Part shown: positions 1 to 7,181 of the stretch, piece by piece
Numbering within the stretch: the first letter of the stretch is position 1
How the letters are laid out: every line of letters starts with the position of its first letter
Origin: Oscillospiraceae bacterium
GTDB taxonomy: Bacteria > Bacillota > Clostridia > Oscillospirales > Ruminococcaceae
Direction of reading: 5' to 3'
Assembly: GCA_018110825.1 (NCBI GenBank)
Contig: JAGBCL010000001.1
Coordinates: forward strand, 1 to 40,562
Length of the DNA: 40,562 nt
Made by a program: the position numbers and the translations under genes
Notes under the pieces: model-generated
The model's input: only the letters and a program-made list of their open reading frames with translations
Told to the model about the DNA's origin: nothing
The model's database searches: none

Positions 1-33
1 AAAAAATACCGAAAACATTTCTGTTCTCGGTAT
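1..33 (-). terminator. Rho-independent terminator of the packaging/portal operon
   Basis: Read on the minus strand, the hairpin ATACCGA...TCGGTAT (one inner mismatch, then TGTT/AACA, 4-nt loop) is followed by a run of at least six T. It starts six bases after the stop of the gene at 39-896. A second copy lies at 40421-40454 because of the terminal repeat. It separates the packaging operon from the IscB operon that begins at the promoter 40381-40409. Confidence 0.85.
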
Positions 34-141
34 CGTGGTTAAGTTTTAGATTTATATTTTATATTCATTTTGGACGGTTTAATTGTTGTGTCAACGTCAA
101 TCGCTGTCACGCCATCAAGCGTCGGAATTTTCGGCAGAGTT
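1..141. repeat. Direct terminal repeat closing the circular genome
   Basis: Bases 1-141 recur exactly as 40422-40562, so the sequence closes into a circle of 40,421 bp. The repeat holds the end of the gene at 39-896 and its terminator. The simplest reading is that a circular or circularly permuted genome was cut at an arbitrary point during assembly; a true 141-bp packaged end repeat is possible but would not normally fall inside a gene. Confidence 0.95.
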
Positions 142-896
142 ACGGATTCGGTTTCGGGTTTTGCGAGAACGTAGTAGACGGTGACGGGCGTGCCATTGTC
201 GTACTGTTCTTTGAGATATGCCCTAAAATCGTCGAGAGTAGAAAACGAGCGATCTTTTATATAAAAATCTTTCCACGTGTTGTTTGAATTAAAGTAAAAA
301 AACGCTCGTCTATCAGCTACCGCTGATACATCGTTCGTGTTTTTATCCGTTAAATAATGTGTTGTATAACAGATTAATTTATCGTTTTCTCTTAGATAAT
401 CAGTAATTGAGGATAAAATGAAATGTCCCGTTGATGGTCTTCTCCAATTTTCTTCACCCGTCAGCACAAGTTCCTTAACATCCCTCTCCGCTTTCTGTTC
501 TGCGTAATTAATGCTGTCGGCATAATCGCCGATTTTATAAAGCGGTTTGTCGAGATATAAGGTTGTTGTAATGCTTTCGCTACCGTCCTCGAATTCCGTC
601 GTTATCGGGATTTCGTATTTTCCTGTTGTTGTGTCGTAATCTCCCACCGCCTGTACTTCAACGGGATTATCGGGCGTAGGCGTGCCGTTCTGGACTGTGT
701 TGCCGTATATGGTATAATTTTTCAGCGGTTTTCCGATACCGTCAAGCTGTAAAGGCAGAGCACCACTTTTTTCACGTGGGAAGCCTTTTTCAAAGATGGC
801 GGTACCGTTTTTATCTTTGACAAACTCAACGTCGTTTCCGTCTGCATCCTTGATAAATCCTACCTGACTATATGTTCCGTCAGGATTCTTCGCCAT
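39..896 (-). CDS. Baseplate/tail-fibre-like structural protein
   Basis: A 285-residue protein (ATG start; an upstream TTG at 902 in the same frame is possible). The N-terminal part (NPDGTYSQVGF, DADGNDVEFV) consists of short glycine/aspartate turns as in phage tail fibres. Motifs such as GNTVQNGTPTPDNPVEVQ occur in many Firmicutes phage and prophage tail or receptor-binding proteins, and the rest looks beta-rich. It follows the 179-residue gene almost without a gap and is last in the portal operon, just before a strong terminator. I recognise the family style but no enzymatic domain. Likely an exposed virion protein; exact position in the particle is inference. Confidence 0.6.
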   Translation of the reverse strand: MAKNPDGTYSQVGFIKDADGNDVEFVKDKNGTAIFEKGFPREKSGALPLQLDGIGKPLKNYTIYGNTVQNGTPTPDNPVEVQAVGDYDTTTGKYEIPITTEFEDGSESITTTLYLDKPLYKIGDYADSINYAEQKAERDVKELVLTGEENWRRPSTGHFILSSITDYLRENDKLICYTTHYLTDKNTNDVSAVADRRAFFYFNSNNTWKDFYIKDRSFSTLDDFRAYLKEQYDNGTPVTVYYVLAKPETESVTLPKIPTLDGVTAIDVDTTIKPSKMNIKYKSKT

Positions 897-898
897 AA

Positions 899-1438
899 TC
901 AAACGTCATCACTCTCCTCCTTGATAAAATAAAAAGGAGCTGTTTTTTCCACCAACGCATCATATTCTGCTTGCGTAAGCGTTACAATGTCGGATTTATT
1001 CATTTTCGCGGCTATGTCTGCGGTATTCTTAAGGATAGCCGTGTTCATAGCCGCCGCACTGCTTTCATGCTCGGTCAGCCAATCTGACATTTCTTTGAGT
1101 GTGTCAAATTCTTCGGGAGCATCAGCAACAATTTCCGAGACCTTTTCCGTGATTAGTGCTTCGGTTTGGGCTTTTGTGTAAGTTGATGCATTAATCTGGG
1201 CTTGTGTTTGCTCTGCGATTTCCGCTTTGTCTTCCTCTGTCCAATAGTCAACGCCTTTTTCGGGTGTTTCGCCGTCCATAACGTCAAACGATTCTGTTCC
1301 CTGCTTGTCGGTGATAGTTACCCTGTGACCGCCGTTAATCGTGGTAACATCGACAATCGGGGAAAATCCGTCTTGACCGCTACCACTGCCCGAATCAAAT
1401 TTAACAGCAAAATTCTGATTAGTCTGCGAAAAATCCAT
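899..1438 (-). CDS. Collagen-like/coiled tail-fibre protein
   Basis: A 179-residue protein. After a short N-terminus come GSGSGQDGFSPIVDV and GHRVTITDKQGTESFDVMDG, the repeat style of phage tail-fibre or collar proteins, then a predicted long helix (about residues 65-150; EEDKAEIAEQTQAQINAS, TKAQTEALITEKV) that could form a trimeric coiled coil. The C-terminus is acidic. Its start overlaps the stop of the 104-residue gene (ATAATGG), so the two are translationally coupled. Probably a fibre stalk or adaptor. No enzymatic motif is visible. Confidence 0.6.
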   Translation of the reverse strand: MDFSQTNQNFAVKFDSGSGSGQDGFSPIVDVTTINGGHRVTITDKQGTESFDVMDGETPEKGVDYWTEEDKAEIAEQTQAQINASTYTKAQTEALITEKVSEIVADAPEEFDTLKEMSDWLTEHESSAAAMNTAILKNTADIAAKMNKSDIVTLTQAEYDALVEKTAPFYFIKEESDDV

Positions 1439-1752
1439 TATAATACCTCCTCATCAAGCACCTTTTGAACCGTAGTGGTTATGATGTTGCTTGCAATCAC
1501 GTCGCCGTCCTGTTCCTTGACTTTAATTTGGATTTGCACCGCATATTTATCCTCAAATTTGAGTGTATCTTCCTGTGACAGCCTTACTTTTATCAAGTTA
1601 TCCGCAATTTCGCACTCATTTTGCGTTTTCTTAACCACAATAGTTTTGATTTGCGTAACTGGATTAATCTGAGCATAGGTTACTGTAAACTCAAGCGATT
1701 CAGCCGAAAAAGGCAGTTCAAACGTGTGCTGTGGCGTTGTTCCTCTGGTCAT
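1438..1752 (-). CDS. Small beta-rich phage structural protein
   Basis: A 104-residue protein beginning MTRGTTPQHTFELPF, an opening I recognise from small proteins beside fibre genes in many Clostridia phages and prophages. The rest alternates hydrophobic and polar residues, consistent with a beta-sandwich. It starts two bases after the portal stop and overlaps the next gene. Probable virion or fibre-assembly protein; no specific function can be assigned from sequence. Confidence 0.6.
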   Translation of the reverse strand: MTRGTTPQHTFELPFSAESLEFTVTYAQINPVTQIKTIVVKKTQNECEIADNLIKVRLSQEDTLKFEDKYAVQIQIKVKEQDGDVIASNIITTTVQKVLDEEVL

Positions 1753-1754
1753 TT

Positions 1755-3101
1755 TTATGCACCTCCGCTAAGTATTTTTTTAAGAGCCATATCTGTATTG
1801 GTTTGGCTTTGCTCTGCAATTTTGCCTAACTTTTCTTCAATTTCTTCGGCTGTAAGATTCGGGAATAACCATTTCGTGAGGTCTTCCGTCTCAACTGCAC
1901 CTACACCGTGAGCTTCGACAAGTCGTGTCCACTGTGCGTCTGTATCCTCAAATGCGTCATAAAAATCAAAGGCAACATTCCACAAATCATCAGCGACATT
2001 TAAAAACACCGCATCAGCTCTCAGCGTCATTTCTACGCCGTTTTTAATTGATGTGTGTATCTTGTCTATTAAGGCAATTGTAGAGGCATTAGCGCGCCTG
2101 ATTTCCGTCGCTGTGACCGCCGTTCCGCTGTCGTAAGGCGTGAGAAATCCTCTGTCTGTTCCGACCTGTTGCTCATACTGTTGCATATCGTCAAGCAACT
2201 TGCCTTGATATTCGCTGTATCGAATAGCAGGCGAAAAAATATCAATACTTGCACCAGAATCCCCTGCACGGTGATTGATTGGGAACATTCCCTCGGGCAT
2301 TTGCCACTCATCACAGCCATCTTTTCCTTTACCCTTGCGCAAAATCAACGGGTCTGCAAAAATCTTGCTTTCGCCGTGCTTGAACTCGGTTTCAATCATC
2401 TCCAAGTCGTGAAATATCTTCTCCTCAATTTCCTCACAGCCGAAGTTGAGGGGAACACCATACACAGCGGAAAGTCCACGGCTTGAAACAGGCGACTTGA
2501 ATCGACCTATGCCGATGTGATTTGCGTTTGTGAATTGCCATGTGCCTTCAAAATCCACCCAATCATCAAGGGTTGCAGGCTCGTTTCTCTCGTTTGTTGT
2601 GTATGTTTCGACCGTCAATGTGTCACCGATGAGCGTGTGACGGCGGTTAAGGAAAAACAGCTTATTATCTTTATCGACATATTCGTCGATTATTCCGATA
2701 ATATCCGTGATGTTTTCGCCGTCCATGTCAATAATCCGCACTCGGTCTTGACTGACGTATCTGTGGAAAAGTTCCCCTGCATCCGTGTGAGACGGAAAAA
2801 CCCAATAATCACCAGTTCCAAGCATTTCCGCTGTGATGTCAAACCGCTTTGCTTCAAGGTCTTCGCATAACCTCTGCAACGGTTCAGCCTGTACGCTGTC
2901 ACTTTCGACCTCGTATGTGCTTTCGATATTCGCAAGATTGTTAAGCTTTGATACAAAAATAGCAAGGAAATTAATCCGCTTTGTATCTCTGTACTCCTGT
3001 GTGTTTTCCTTCGGGATTTCCTTAAATGCCTTGTTATACGCTGACTTCAAGGCATTCCAGAACGCCCTCCAGAATGTTGCTATTTTTTGAAACAACTTCA
3101 T
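1755..3101 (-). CDS. Portal protein (SPP1-type)
   Basis: A 448-residue protein starting at the ATG after AAGGGGGG; an in-frame upstream extension to 3137 lacks a ribosome site. Position directly after terminase and a small peptidase, size and features match SPP1 gp6-type portals: a helical N-terminus, central segment with IGIGRFKSP and GLSAVYGVPL, and the helical part DRGFLTPYDSGTAVTATEIRRAN, characteristic of portal clip/stem regions. Portal proteins form the dodecameric ring at one capsid vertex through which DNA enters and leaves. The C-terminus is acidic and helical. Confident family assignment; oligomeric state is family knowledge. Confidence 0.85.
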   Translation of the reverse strand: MKLFQKIATFWRAFWNALKSAYNKAFKEIPKENTQEYRDTKRINFLAIFVSKLNNLANIESTYEVESDSVQAEPLQRLCEDLEAKRFDITAEMLGTGDYWVFPSHTDAGELFHRYVSQDRVRIIDMDGENITDIIGIIDEYVDKDNKLFFLNRRHTLIGDTLTVETYTTNERNEPATLDDWVDFEGTWQFTNANHIGIGRFKSPVSSRGLSAVYGVPLNFGCEEIEEKIFHDLEMIETEFKHGESKIFADPLILRKGKGKDGCDEWQMPEGMFPINHRAGDSGASIDIFSPAIRYSEYQGKLLDDMQQYEQQVGTDRGFLTPYDSGTAVTATEIRRANASTIALIDKIHTSIKNGVEMTLRADAVFLNVADDLWNVAFDFYDAFEDTDAQWTRLVEAHGVGAVETEDLTKWLFPNLTAEEIEEKLGKIAEQSQTNTDMALKKILSGGA

Positions 3102-3108
3102 CCCCCCC

Positions 3109-3465
3109 TTAAATACAATCAGCCTGTCTCCAAGCATTATATATTTTTATGCCTTGTAAAGCAATCCAATCAACCATTTCTTCGTTTTTCGCCCAACCGC
3201 AATCAAATGTTGCAGAACTGTCAGCAAGTCCGCTTTCGCTTAAAAAGGCGTGTGTTATTTCGTGTCTTAATGTCTGCTTTTGACAAATAACCTTTGTTTC
3301 TTCGTCCTCGTGTTCCCAACCCTTGTATGTGTTCATATCACAAACAACGATTTCCTTTTTGTAACTGTCGCAATAGCCATCTATTGACCGCCTTGCAAAA
3401 GCCTCATCTTCATCATAATTTTTTACGATTATTTTGTACTGTGTTCCTAAAATATTTACTTCCAT
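3109..3465 (-). CDS. Small HExxH zinc metallopeptidase-like protein
   Basis: A 118-residue protein with RHEITHAFL at residues 67-75: an HExxH zinc-binding site (H68, E69, H72) followed about 24 residues later by a candidate third ligand in EEMVDW (E95/E96). This arrangement resembles the compact peptidase cores of ImmA/IrrE or SprT type. It lies between the large terminase and portal genes with tight spacing. In that position it could process a virion protein or be an accessory protein; the substrate is unknown. The zinc-site assignment is from the motif only. Confidence 0.7.
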   Translation of the reverse strand: MEVNILGTQYKIIVKNYDEDEAFARRSIDGYCDSYKKEIVVCDMNTYKGWEHEDEETKVICQKQTLRHEITHAFLSESGLADSSATFDCGWAKNEEMVDWIALQGIKIYNAWRQADCI

Positions 3466-3466
3466 A

Positions 3467-4708
3467 TCACACCTCTATATAATGCCAATAGCTGCTCTCA
3501 CTATAACAGGCACTATCGTATGTGTCAATCTGCATACTGCCATCATCAAGCGGAATAGGTCTGTCGCTTTTCTCATCAAATACAAGGTTTTGCATCTCAT
3601 CTATCAAATCATCGCACATACCGTCCACAAACTTGATTTTACCGCTTGCAAAAAGTTTAGAGTATAGAAATACCCTGTCCTCTAAAGGCGGCTTGTAGCA
3701 AAGCCCAGCCCTGTATTTCGTGTTGTCGTTTATGGTGTTGACAATCACGGCTACATGGTCGCAATTTATCATGTCAATGCGGACATTGTACTTTTCTTCG
3801 CACTCTCCGCAAAATTCATTGACAAACCGTTCAATATCTTCCATGTTCATTTCATCAGCTTGTCGTTTTTCTGCCTTCAAGCGGTATTGTATGCCGTCAT
3901 ACCCTTGCCCTGTGCAGGTCATGGCATAAGCAGAGCCGTTTCCACCGATATCCAGCCCTACTTCCACAGTTCGGAATGTTTTAGGCACGTCCTCAGCGTT
4001 GATGACCCACTTTTGCGGATTGTTTGCAAATTCAGGGAAGATTATGCCTTCTGCACGCACCCACCTCCCCAAAATGTACCGTTCGTAGAAAACACCTGTA
4101 AATAAGCTTTCTGCTCTCTGTATTTCCTTTTCGGTCAATATCGGGTTATCACGCATCAAGAAATGTAAGTGCTTGTATTTGCGTTCTTCGTTGGTTATCC
4201 ATTCCTTGTAAAACCAATGATTTGGGCTTTCAGGGTTGCAATTAAACCATATCTTAGCATTTGAGAACGACAAAGTTCTCGCTATCGCTTGGTCTACAAA
4301 TGATTGAGGCATCAATGCGACTTCATCAAATAGAACCCCTGCAAGTGTTAAACCTTGAATGAGTGCATAAGAGCTTTCATCTTTACCGCCAAACAAATAG
4401 AAATAGTTTTCTTTTTCACCGCATTTAACAGTCAGCATTCGGGTGCTGATTTTGTATTGCAAAGTGAATGGCATTCCCTCGATTTGCAAAAAAGGTCGAA
4501 GTATATTTCTTTCTGCGTTGCTTACGGTTTTGCCACATATCGCAAAGTTTGTGCGGTCAAAGTTTGTCATTGCCCACAACACAAACGCAAACGACATCAC
4601 GATAGTTTTACCGCTTCTTACCGCCCCGTCACAAATAAGCGTTTCATCGTCATTGTATGCAAATCTCAATATTTCGGCTTGCTTTGGTGAAAACGTTTTA
4701 ATTTCCAT
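3467..4708 (-). CDS. terL: Terminase large subunit
   Basis: A 413-residue packaging motor and nuclease. The ATPase half has Walker A GAVRSGKT (residues 28-35) and Walker B GVLFDEVALM (D128, E129); the RNase H-fold nuclease half begins around VGLDIGG (D253), with further acidic residues towards the C-terminus (MINCDH, DTYDSA). Terminase pumps phage DNA into the prohead through the portal and cuts it. Its start overlaps the small-subunit gene by 11 bases. Length matches PBSX-like (Terminase_3/6) families. Whether packaging is headful or cos cannot be read from the sequence. Confidence 0.93.
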   Translation of the reverse strand: MEIKTFSPKQAEILRFAYNDDETLICDGAVRSGKTIVMSFAFVLWAMTNFDRTNFAICGKTVSNAERNILRPFLQIEGMPFTLQYKISTRMLTVKCGEKENYFYLFGGKDESSYALIQGLTLAGVLFDEVALMPQSFVDQAIARTLSFSNAKIWFNCNPESPNHWFYKEWITNEERKYKHLHFLMRDNPILTEKEIQRAESLFTGVFYERYILGRWVRAEGIIFPEFANNPQKWVINAEDVPKTFRTVEVGLDIGGNGSAYAMTCTGQGYDGIQYRLKAEKRQADEMNMEDIERFVNEFCGECEEKYNVRIDMINCDHVAVIVNTINDNTKYRAGLCYKPPLEDRVFLYSKLFASGKIKFVDGMCDDLIDEMQNLVFDEKSDRPIPLDDGSMQIDTYDSACYSESSYWHYIEV

Positions 4709-5102
4709 TCTTCACCGCCTCTTGAATAGCCTTTAACAAATTAGCTTGCTTTTCTTGCTCTGATGATGATACATTGTTAATTGCATTGTAACGTTTCATA
4801 AGTGCGTCGCCTGCCTTTAGCCTATCTGACAAAGAAGCATCAAGTCCAAATTGGTCTTTTACCTCTCCACGCATAACCGCAGTATAAAACTCTATAACCT
4901 CGTTAGCGTCTGCCACTCGTTTTTGGCTTTGTTCGTCAAGCCGTTCTTTTATATAGGCTGAAATGTCAGGTTTTGTTAAGTTTTCCGAGCCAATAAACCT
5001 TGCCGTCTTTTCGCTATATCCTGCTTTAATTGCCGCCTCTGTTGCGTTTCCTGTTTGGATATAATAATCGGCAAATGCTTTCTGTCTTTCGTTCAACGCC
5101 AA
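4698..5102 (-). CDS. terS: Terminase small subunit
   Basis: A 134-residue protein of the Terminase_2 family. The N-terminal helix-turn-helix MALNERQKAFADYYIQTGNATEAAIKAGYS (given here only as the family signature at residues 1-30) is typical: LxxRQxxFxxxYxxxGNATxAAxxAGYS. The start is TTG, preceded by GAGGGTGAG. The small subunit recognises phage DNA and recruits the large subunit; the C-terminal helical part mediates ring formation. It overlaps terL, so the two are coupled. Confidence 0.9.
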   Translation of the reverse strand: MALNERQKAFADYYIQTGNATEAAIKAGYSEKTARFIGSENLTKPDISAYIKERLDEQSQKRVADANEVIEFYTAVMRGEVKDQFGLDASLSDRLKAGDALMKRYNAINNVSSSEQEKQANLLKAIQEAVKNGN

Positions 5103-5339
5103 TTACTCACCCTCTTTCAGAATGTCTGCAAGATAATTGACAACATCAATCAATCTAAATGTTTCAAGCAAAGTCTTGTATTTTGTTTTGCCTTTTTCCT
5201 CGACTTTCTCTTTCAAGATATATTTCGTTGACATCTTTTCCAACGCTTCTGAATAAAACTGATTTTGATTGATTGTAATATATCTGCCTTTGAATGTAAG
5301 AGCCTTTTGCAGTTTATATGCAATAGATTTCAAACTCAA
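5103..5339 (-). CDS. Small protein upstream of terminase, unknown function
   Basis: About 78 residues if started at the TTG preceded by GGGGTGAATGTA; alternative starts in the same frame are GTG 5348, GTG 5360 and TTG 5381. The sequence is basic with hydrophobic helices (SLKSIAYKLQKAL, FRLIDVVNYLADIL). The stop abuts the terminase small-subunit start, so it belongs to the packaging operon. I do not recognise the family. A hairpin GACACT/AGTGTC lies just upstream at about 5370-5386. Confidence 0.6.
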   Translation of the reverse strand: MSLKSIAYKLQKALTFKGRYITINQNQFYSEALEKMSTKYILKEKVEEKGKTKYKTLLETFRLIDVVNYLADILKEGE

Positions 5340-5425
5340 TACATTCACCCCATTATGCACAAAAGAGCCGACACTCCGCAAGTGTCAACTTTCTTGACTT
5401 TCGCATTGTATCAACTCTTTTCGTT

Positions 5426-5983
5426 TTATTTTTCTGTTATTGTTCCCTCGTAAGTCTTTCCGTCAATTATGAGGGTAATTTTCTTCGAAGATTTCTGAAC
5501 GCCGTACACGTCAGCCTTAGACAGCCCCCAATGCTTGTAAAAATCATCAGTTACGCTGTAAGCAGTGGTCTTTGTCTCATCACCGTACCATTTTAAGCTC
5601 ATGCGATTGTCAAGGTGTGTCGCTGTGTATGTGTGGTCAATGTTTGCGATACCGCAAAATCCAATGTCCTGAGCCGCACAGCAGACGATTTTCGAGGAAA
5701 TTACACGACCTTTGATGTCATAACACACAACATCAGCCGCCGTTCCTTTTGTGTGCTGCCCTGAGCCATTGCCACCGACGTTCTTGTCATGGGCTTCGCA
5801 CCGATAACCGCTATTGACAATAATTTTTGAACAATTCAGCGCTGTGAAAAGCTTTTCAAGCTTGCTGATAAGTTCATTGTCAAGCTTGGTATCATGATTT
5901 TTGCCACATTTGCAACGAAATTCCGAAACATTGAAATGCGGTGAAATCTGTGTGGTATCGGTGCTTTTAAATGTTTTTATCAT
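5426..5983 (-). CDS. Endolysin, peptidase M15 (D-Ala-D-Ala carboxypeptidase-like)
   Basis: A 185-residue protein starting at the ATG after AAGGAGGATAAAA. It has the M15_3 signature: HFNVSEFRCKCG near the N-terminus, SGYRCEAHDKNVGGNG, the zinc site SGQHTKGTAADV (H and D) and a later ATHLD (H). Enzymes of this family cleave the peptide part of peptidoglycan to release virions. A lysine-rich C-terminal tail of about 40 residues (VYGVQKSSKKITLIIDG) may bind the wall. It overlaps the end of the holin gene by 17 bases, the usual lysis cassette. Confidence 0.88.
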   Translation of the reverse strand: MIKTFKSTDTTQISPHFNVSEFRCKCGKNHDTKLDNELISKLEKLFTALNCSKIIVNSGYRCEAHDKNVGGNGSGQHTKGTAADVVCYDIKGRVISSKIVCCAAQDIGFCGIANIDHTYTATHLDNRMSLKWYGDETKTTAYSVTDDFYKHWGLSKADVYGVQKSSKKITLIIDGKTYEGTITEK

Positions 5984-6167
5984 TTTTATCCTCCTTAAGA
6001 TTCTTCTGCGCCTGCGTGCCAAAGTAGAACGCTATGACAGTGGTGAACACGGTTTGAAACTGCTCAGATGAGATTTTGCTCACTACGGAAAGATACGCGA
6101 AAACCGCCGTAAGCGTCAATGTAACAAGCGACTTTACGTCGATTAATTTTGAAATTTGTTTCCTCAT
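5967..6167 (-). CDS. Holin (phage r1t/phi LC3-like)
   Basis: A 66-residue protein starting at ATGAGGAAA after GGAGGGAAAAA. It has one or two hydrophobic segments (SLVTLTLTAVFAYLSVV and FQTVFTTVIAFYFGTQ) and ends in a charged tail (NLKEDKNDKNI). Size, topology, the FYFGTQA motif and the place just before the endolysin match small phage holins that permeabilise the membrane and let the endolysin out. It is the first gene after the late promoter 6278-6306, about 105 bases downstream. Confidence 0.85.
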   Translation of the reverse strand: MRKQISKLIDVKSLVTLTLTAVFAYLSVVSKISSEQFQTVFTTVIAFYFGTQAQKNLKEDKNDKNI

Positions 6168-6265
6168 TTTTTCCCTCCAACTCAAGCCGCACTGAGGAGC
6201 ATTTGCCCCTCAGCATTTCTCGTCTTTCCGAGCCGTCCAGTAAAAAAAGAAAGGAGGTGTGTCTT

Positions 6266-6370
6266 ATGCCCATTTATATTATAGCATATTTGTTTTTGTT
6301 TGTCAACACTTTTTATCGGCGATATTCCACGACATCCCATAAATGTGACGGCAAATTAGCATCAATATAA
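6266..6370 (+). CDS. Possible plus-strand 34-residue membrane peptide
   Basis: The only plus-strand frame with a convincing ribosome site: AGAAAGGAGGTG (6249-6260), complementary over 12 bases to the Firmicutes 16S 3' end, lies eight bases (counted from GGAGG) before ATG 6266. The peptide starts MPIYIIAYLFLFVN, a single hydrophobic segment, with a basic tail (YRRYSTTSHK). It lies antisense to the late promoter 6278-6306. No plus-strand promoter is evident. It could be a small toxin- or holin-like peptide, or the ribosome site could instead be an anti-Shine-Dalgarno stretch acting in the minus-strand leader. Confidence 0.35.
   Translation: MPIYIIAYLFLFVNTFYRRYSTTSHKCDGKLASI
6278..6306 (-). 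promoter_or_regulatory. Late promoter for lysis-packaging operon
   Basis: On the minus strand TTGACA (6301-6306), a 17-base spacer and TATAAT (6278-6283) with an extended ATATGC before the -10. All but one of its 29 bases match the promoter at 32826-32854. It is followed by a leader of about 100 bases before the holin start. Confidence 0.85.
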
Positions 6371-6393
6371 TTCTGTGCCTCTGCATGCGTCAT

Positions 6394-6413
6394 AAAAAAA
6401 CGGAATCACTCCG
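6394..6413 (-). terminator. Weak candidate terminator of the early operon
   Basis: On the minus strand the short hairpin CGGA-GTGAT-TCCG is followed by seven T. The stem is only four pairs, so efficiency is uncertain, but it lies just after the last early gene (stop 6417) and before the late promoter, where a terminator is expected. Confidence 0.4.
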
Positions 6414-6416
6414 AGG

Positions 6417-6563
6417 TTATTTCTTAAAAAAGTCTTTGTTATTGTGTTTTGTATTGCCCATATTTTCATGTTTTTTGCCCTCATTTACAATCATTTTCAT
6501 GGTGGCTATCCCCGAACACATCCCTGATATAAACCCTATCATGTATGGCATCAACACTTCCAT
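6417..6563 (-). CDS. Small membrane protein overlapping a zinc-ribbon gene
   Basis: A 48-residue frame (ATGGAAGTG after AAAGGAATGAAAAGA) with a hydrophobic segment MPYMIGFISGMCSGIATMK and a basic, asparagine-rich tail. It overlaps the zinc-ribbon gene 6481-6660 in another frame over 83 bases. The membrane segment and ribosome site favour a real gene, but the overlap lowers confidence. Function unknown. Confidence 0.5.
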   Translation of the reverse strand: MEVLMPYMIGFISGMCSGIATMKMIVNEGKKHENMGNTKHNNKDFFKK

Positions 6564-6660
6564 TCTTTTCATTCCTTTCTGCTTTTTTTCTGCACTTGTA
6601 ACAATCCCAATTCCCCTCGGGTATAATTTCGCCACAATGCACACAGCGTTCAACATCCAT
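6481..6660 (-). CDS. Small zinc-ribbon protein
   Basis: A 59-residue frame starting ATGGATGTT after AAAGGAGCGATGAAAA. It has two CxxC knuckles (RCVHCGE and WDCYKCRKK) as in small zinc ribbons common in phage early regions, followed by a charged tail. The second half overlaps the 48-residue membrane frame. The gene follows the HTH gene 6664-6891 by only three bases, so it belongs to the early operon. Function unknown; possibly nucleic-acid binding. Confidence 0.6.
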   Translation of the reverse strand: MDVERCVHCGEIIPEGNWDCYKCRKKAERNEKNGSVDAIHDRVYIRDVFGDSHHENDCK

Positions 6661-6663
6661 TTT

Positions 6664-6891
6664 TCATCGCTCCTTTAACGCCTTTTCAGCCAACATAGTA
6701 AATCTCTCAATTTGCCATTCCTCAGCAAAGTTATATACAAGCTTCGGTCTCACCCTTGATTTACCCTTCAATGCTCTGTACACTGTATTCTGACTGACAT
6801 ACAACGCTTCTGAGATTTCACCCTGCGTGTACCCCTCGCACCATTTCTTGTACGCCCATTCAATTTGCTTTGGTGTCATTGCTTTCTGCAT
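6664..6891 (-). CDS. Small HTH DNA-binding protein
   Basis: A 75-residue protein with a helix-turn-helix: TPKQIEWAYKKWCEGYTQ then GEISEALYVSQNTVYRALKG (around residues 27-46), the pattern of resolvase or sigma-like HTH domains (helix, GYTQGEIAxALxVSxxTVYRALKG). Its start overlaps the previous stop (TAATG). Probably a phage transcription regulator acting on the early-to-late switch; no effector domain. The target site is not known. Confidence 0.65.
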   Translation of the reverse strand: MQKAMTPKQIEWAYKKWCEGYTQGEISEALYVSQNTVYRALKGKSRVRPKLVYNFAEEWQIERFTMLAEKALKER

Positions 6892-7181
6892 TATGGTTCA
6901 CTCTCCTTTAATTCACCTTTAGCACACCAAAAATCAGGGCTATGATTGACAAATTGCAACGTCTGATTTTCTATATAAGCAATCGGACAAGTATGCAAGC
7001 CATTATATTTGCAGTCCTTGCAATGCACAACTTTTTCTCGATGTTCAAAATAGTATTCATAGCAGTTTATTTCTTCTTTAAGACGTACATTCAGATTAAC
7101 AACAAGTGTGCTGTATTTATAATTTTCTTCAAGTTCTTTTTTTAGCCTTTCGTTTTCGGCTTCAAGTTCTGATTTCGTCAA
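6891..7181 (-). CDS. Coiled-coil/cysteine-rich early protein
   Basis: A 96-residue protein starting at TTG in a TTGA overlap with the previous gene. The first 40 residues form a coiled coil (SELEAENERLKKELEEN), then a zinc-knuckle-like region (HCKDCKYNG, HTCPIAY, FWCAKGE) typical of small Firmicutes phage proteins of the 'CKDCKY' type. Function unknown; zinc binding is inferred from cysteine spacing. Confidence 0.6.
   Translation of the reverse strand: MTKSELEAENERLKKELEENYKYSTLVVNLNVRLKEEINCYEYYFEHREKVVHCKDCKYNGLHTCPIAYIENQTLQFVNHSPDFWCAKGELKESEP

Noticed and set aside
6313-6393. Minus-strand 26-codon frame MTHAEAQNYIDANLPSH... before the late promoter
   Set aside because: It reads like protein but has no ribosome site and lies after the candidate terminator; it may be a gene remnant. 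Not strong enough to annotate.
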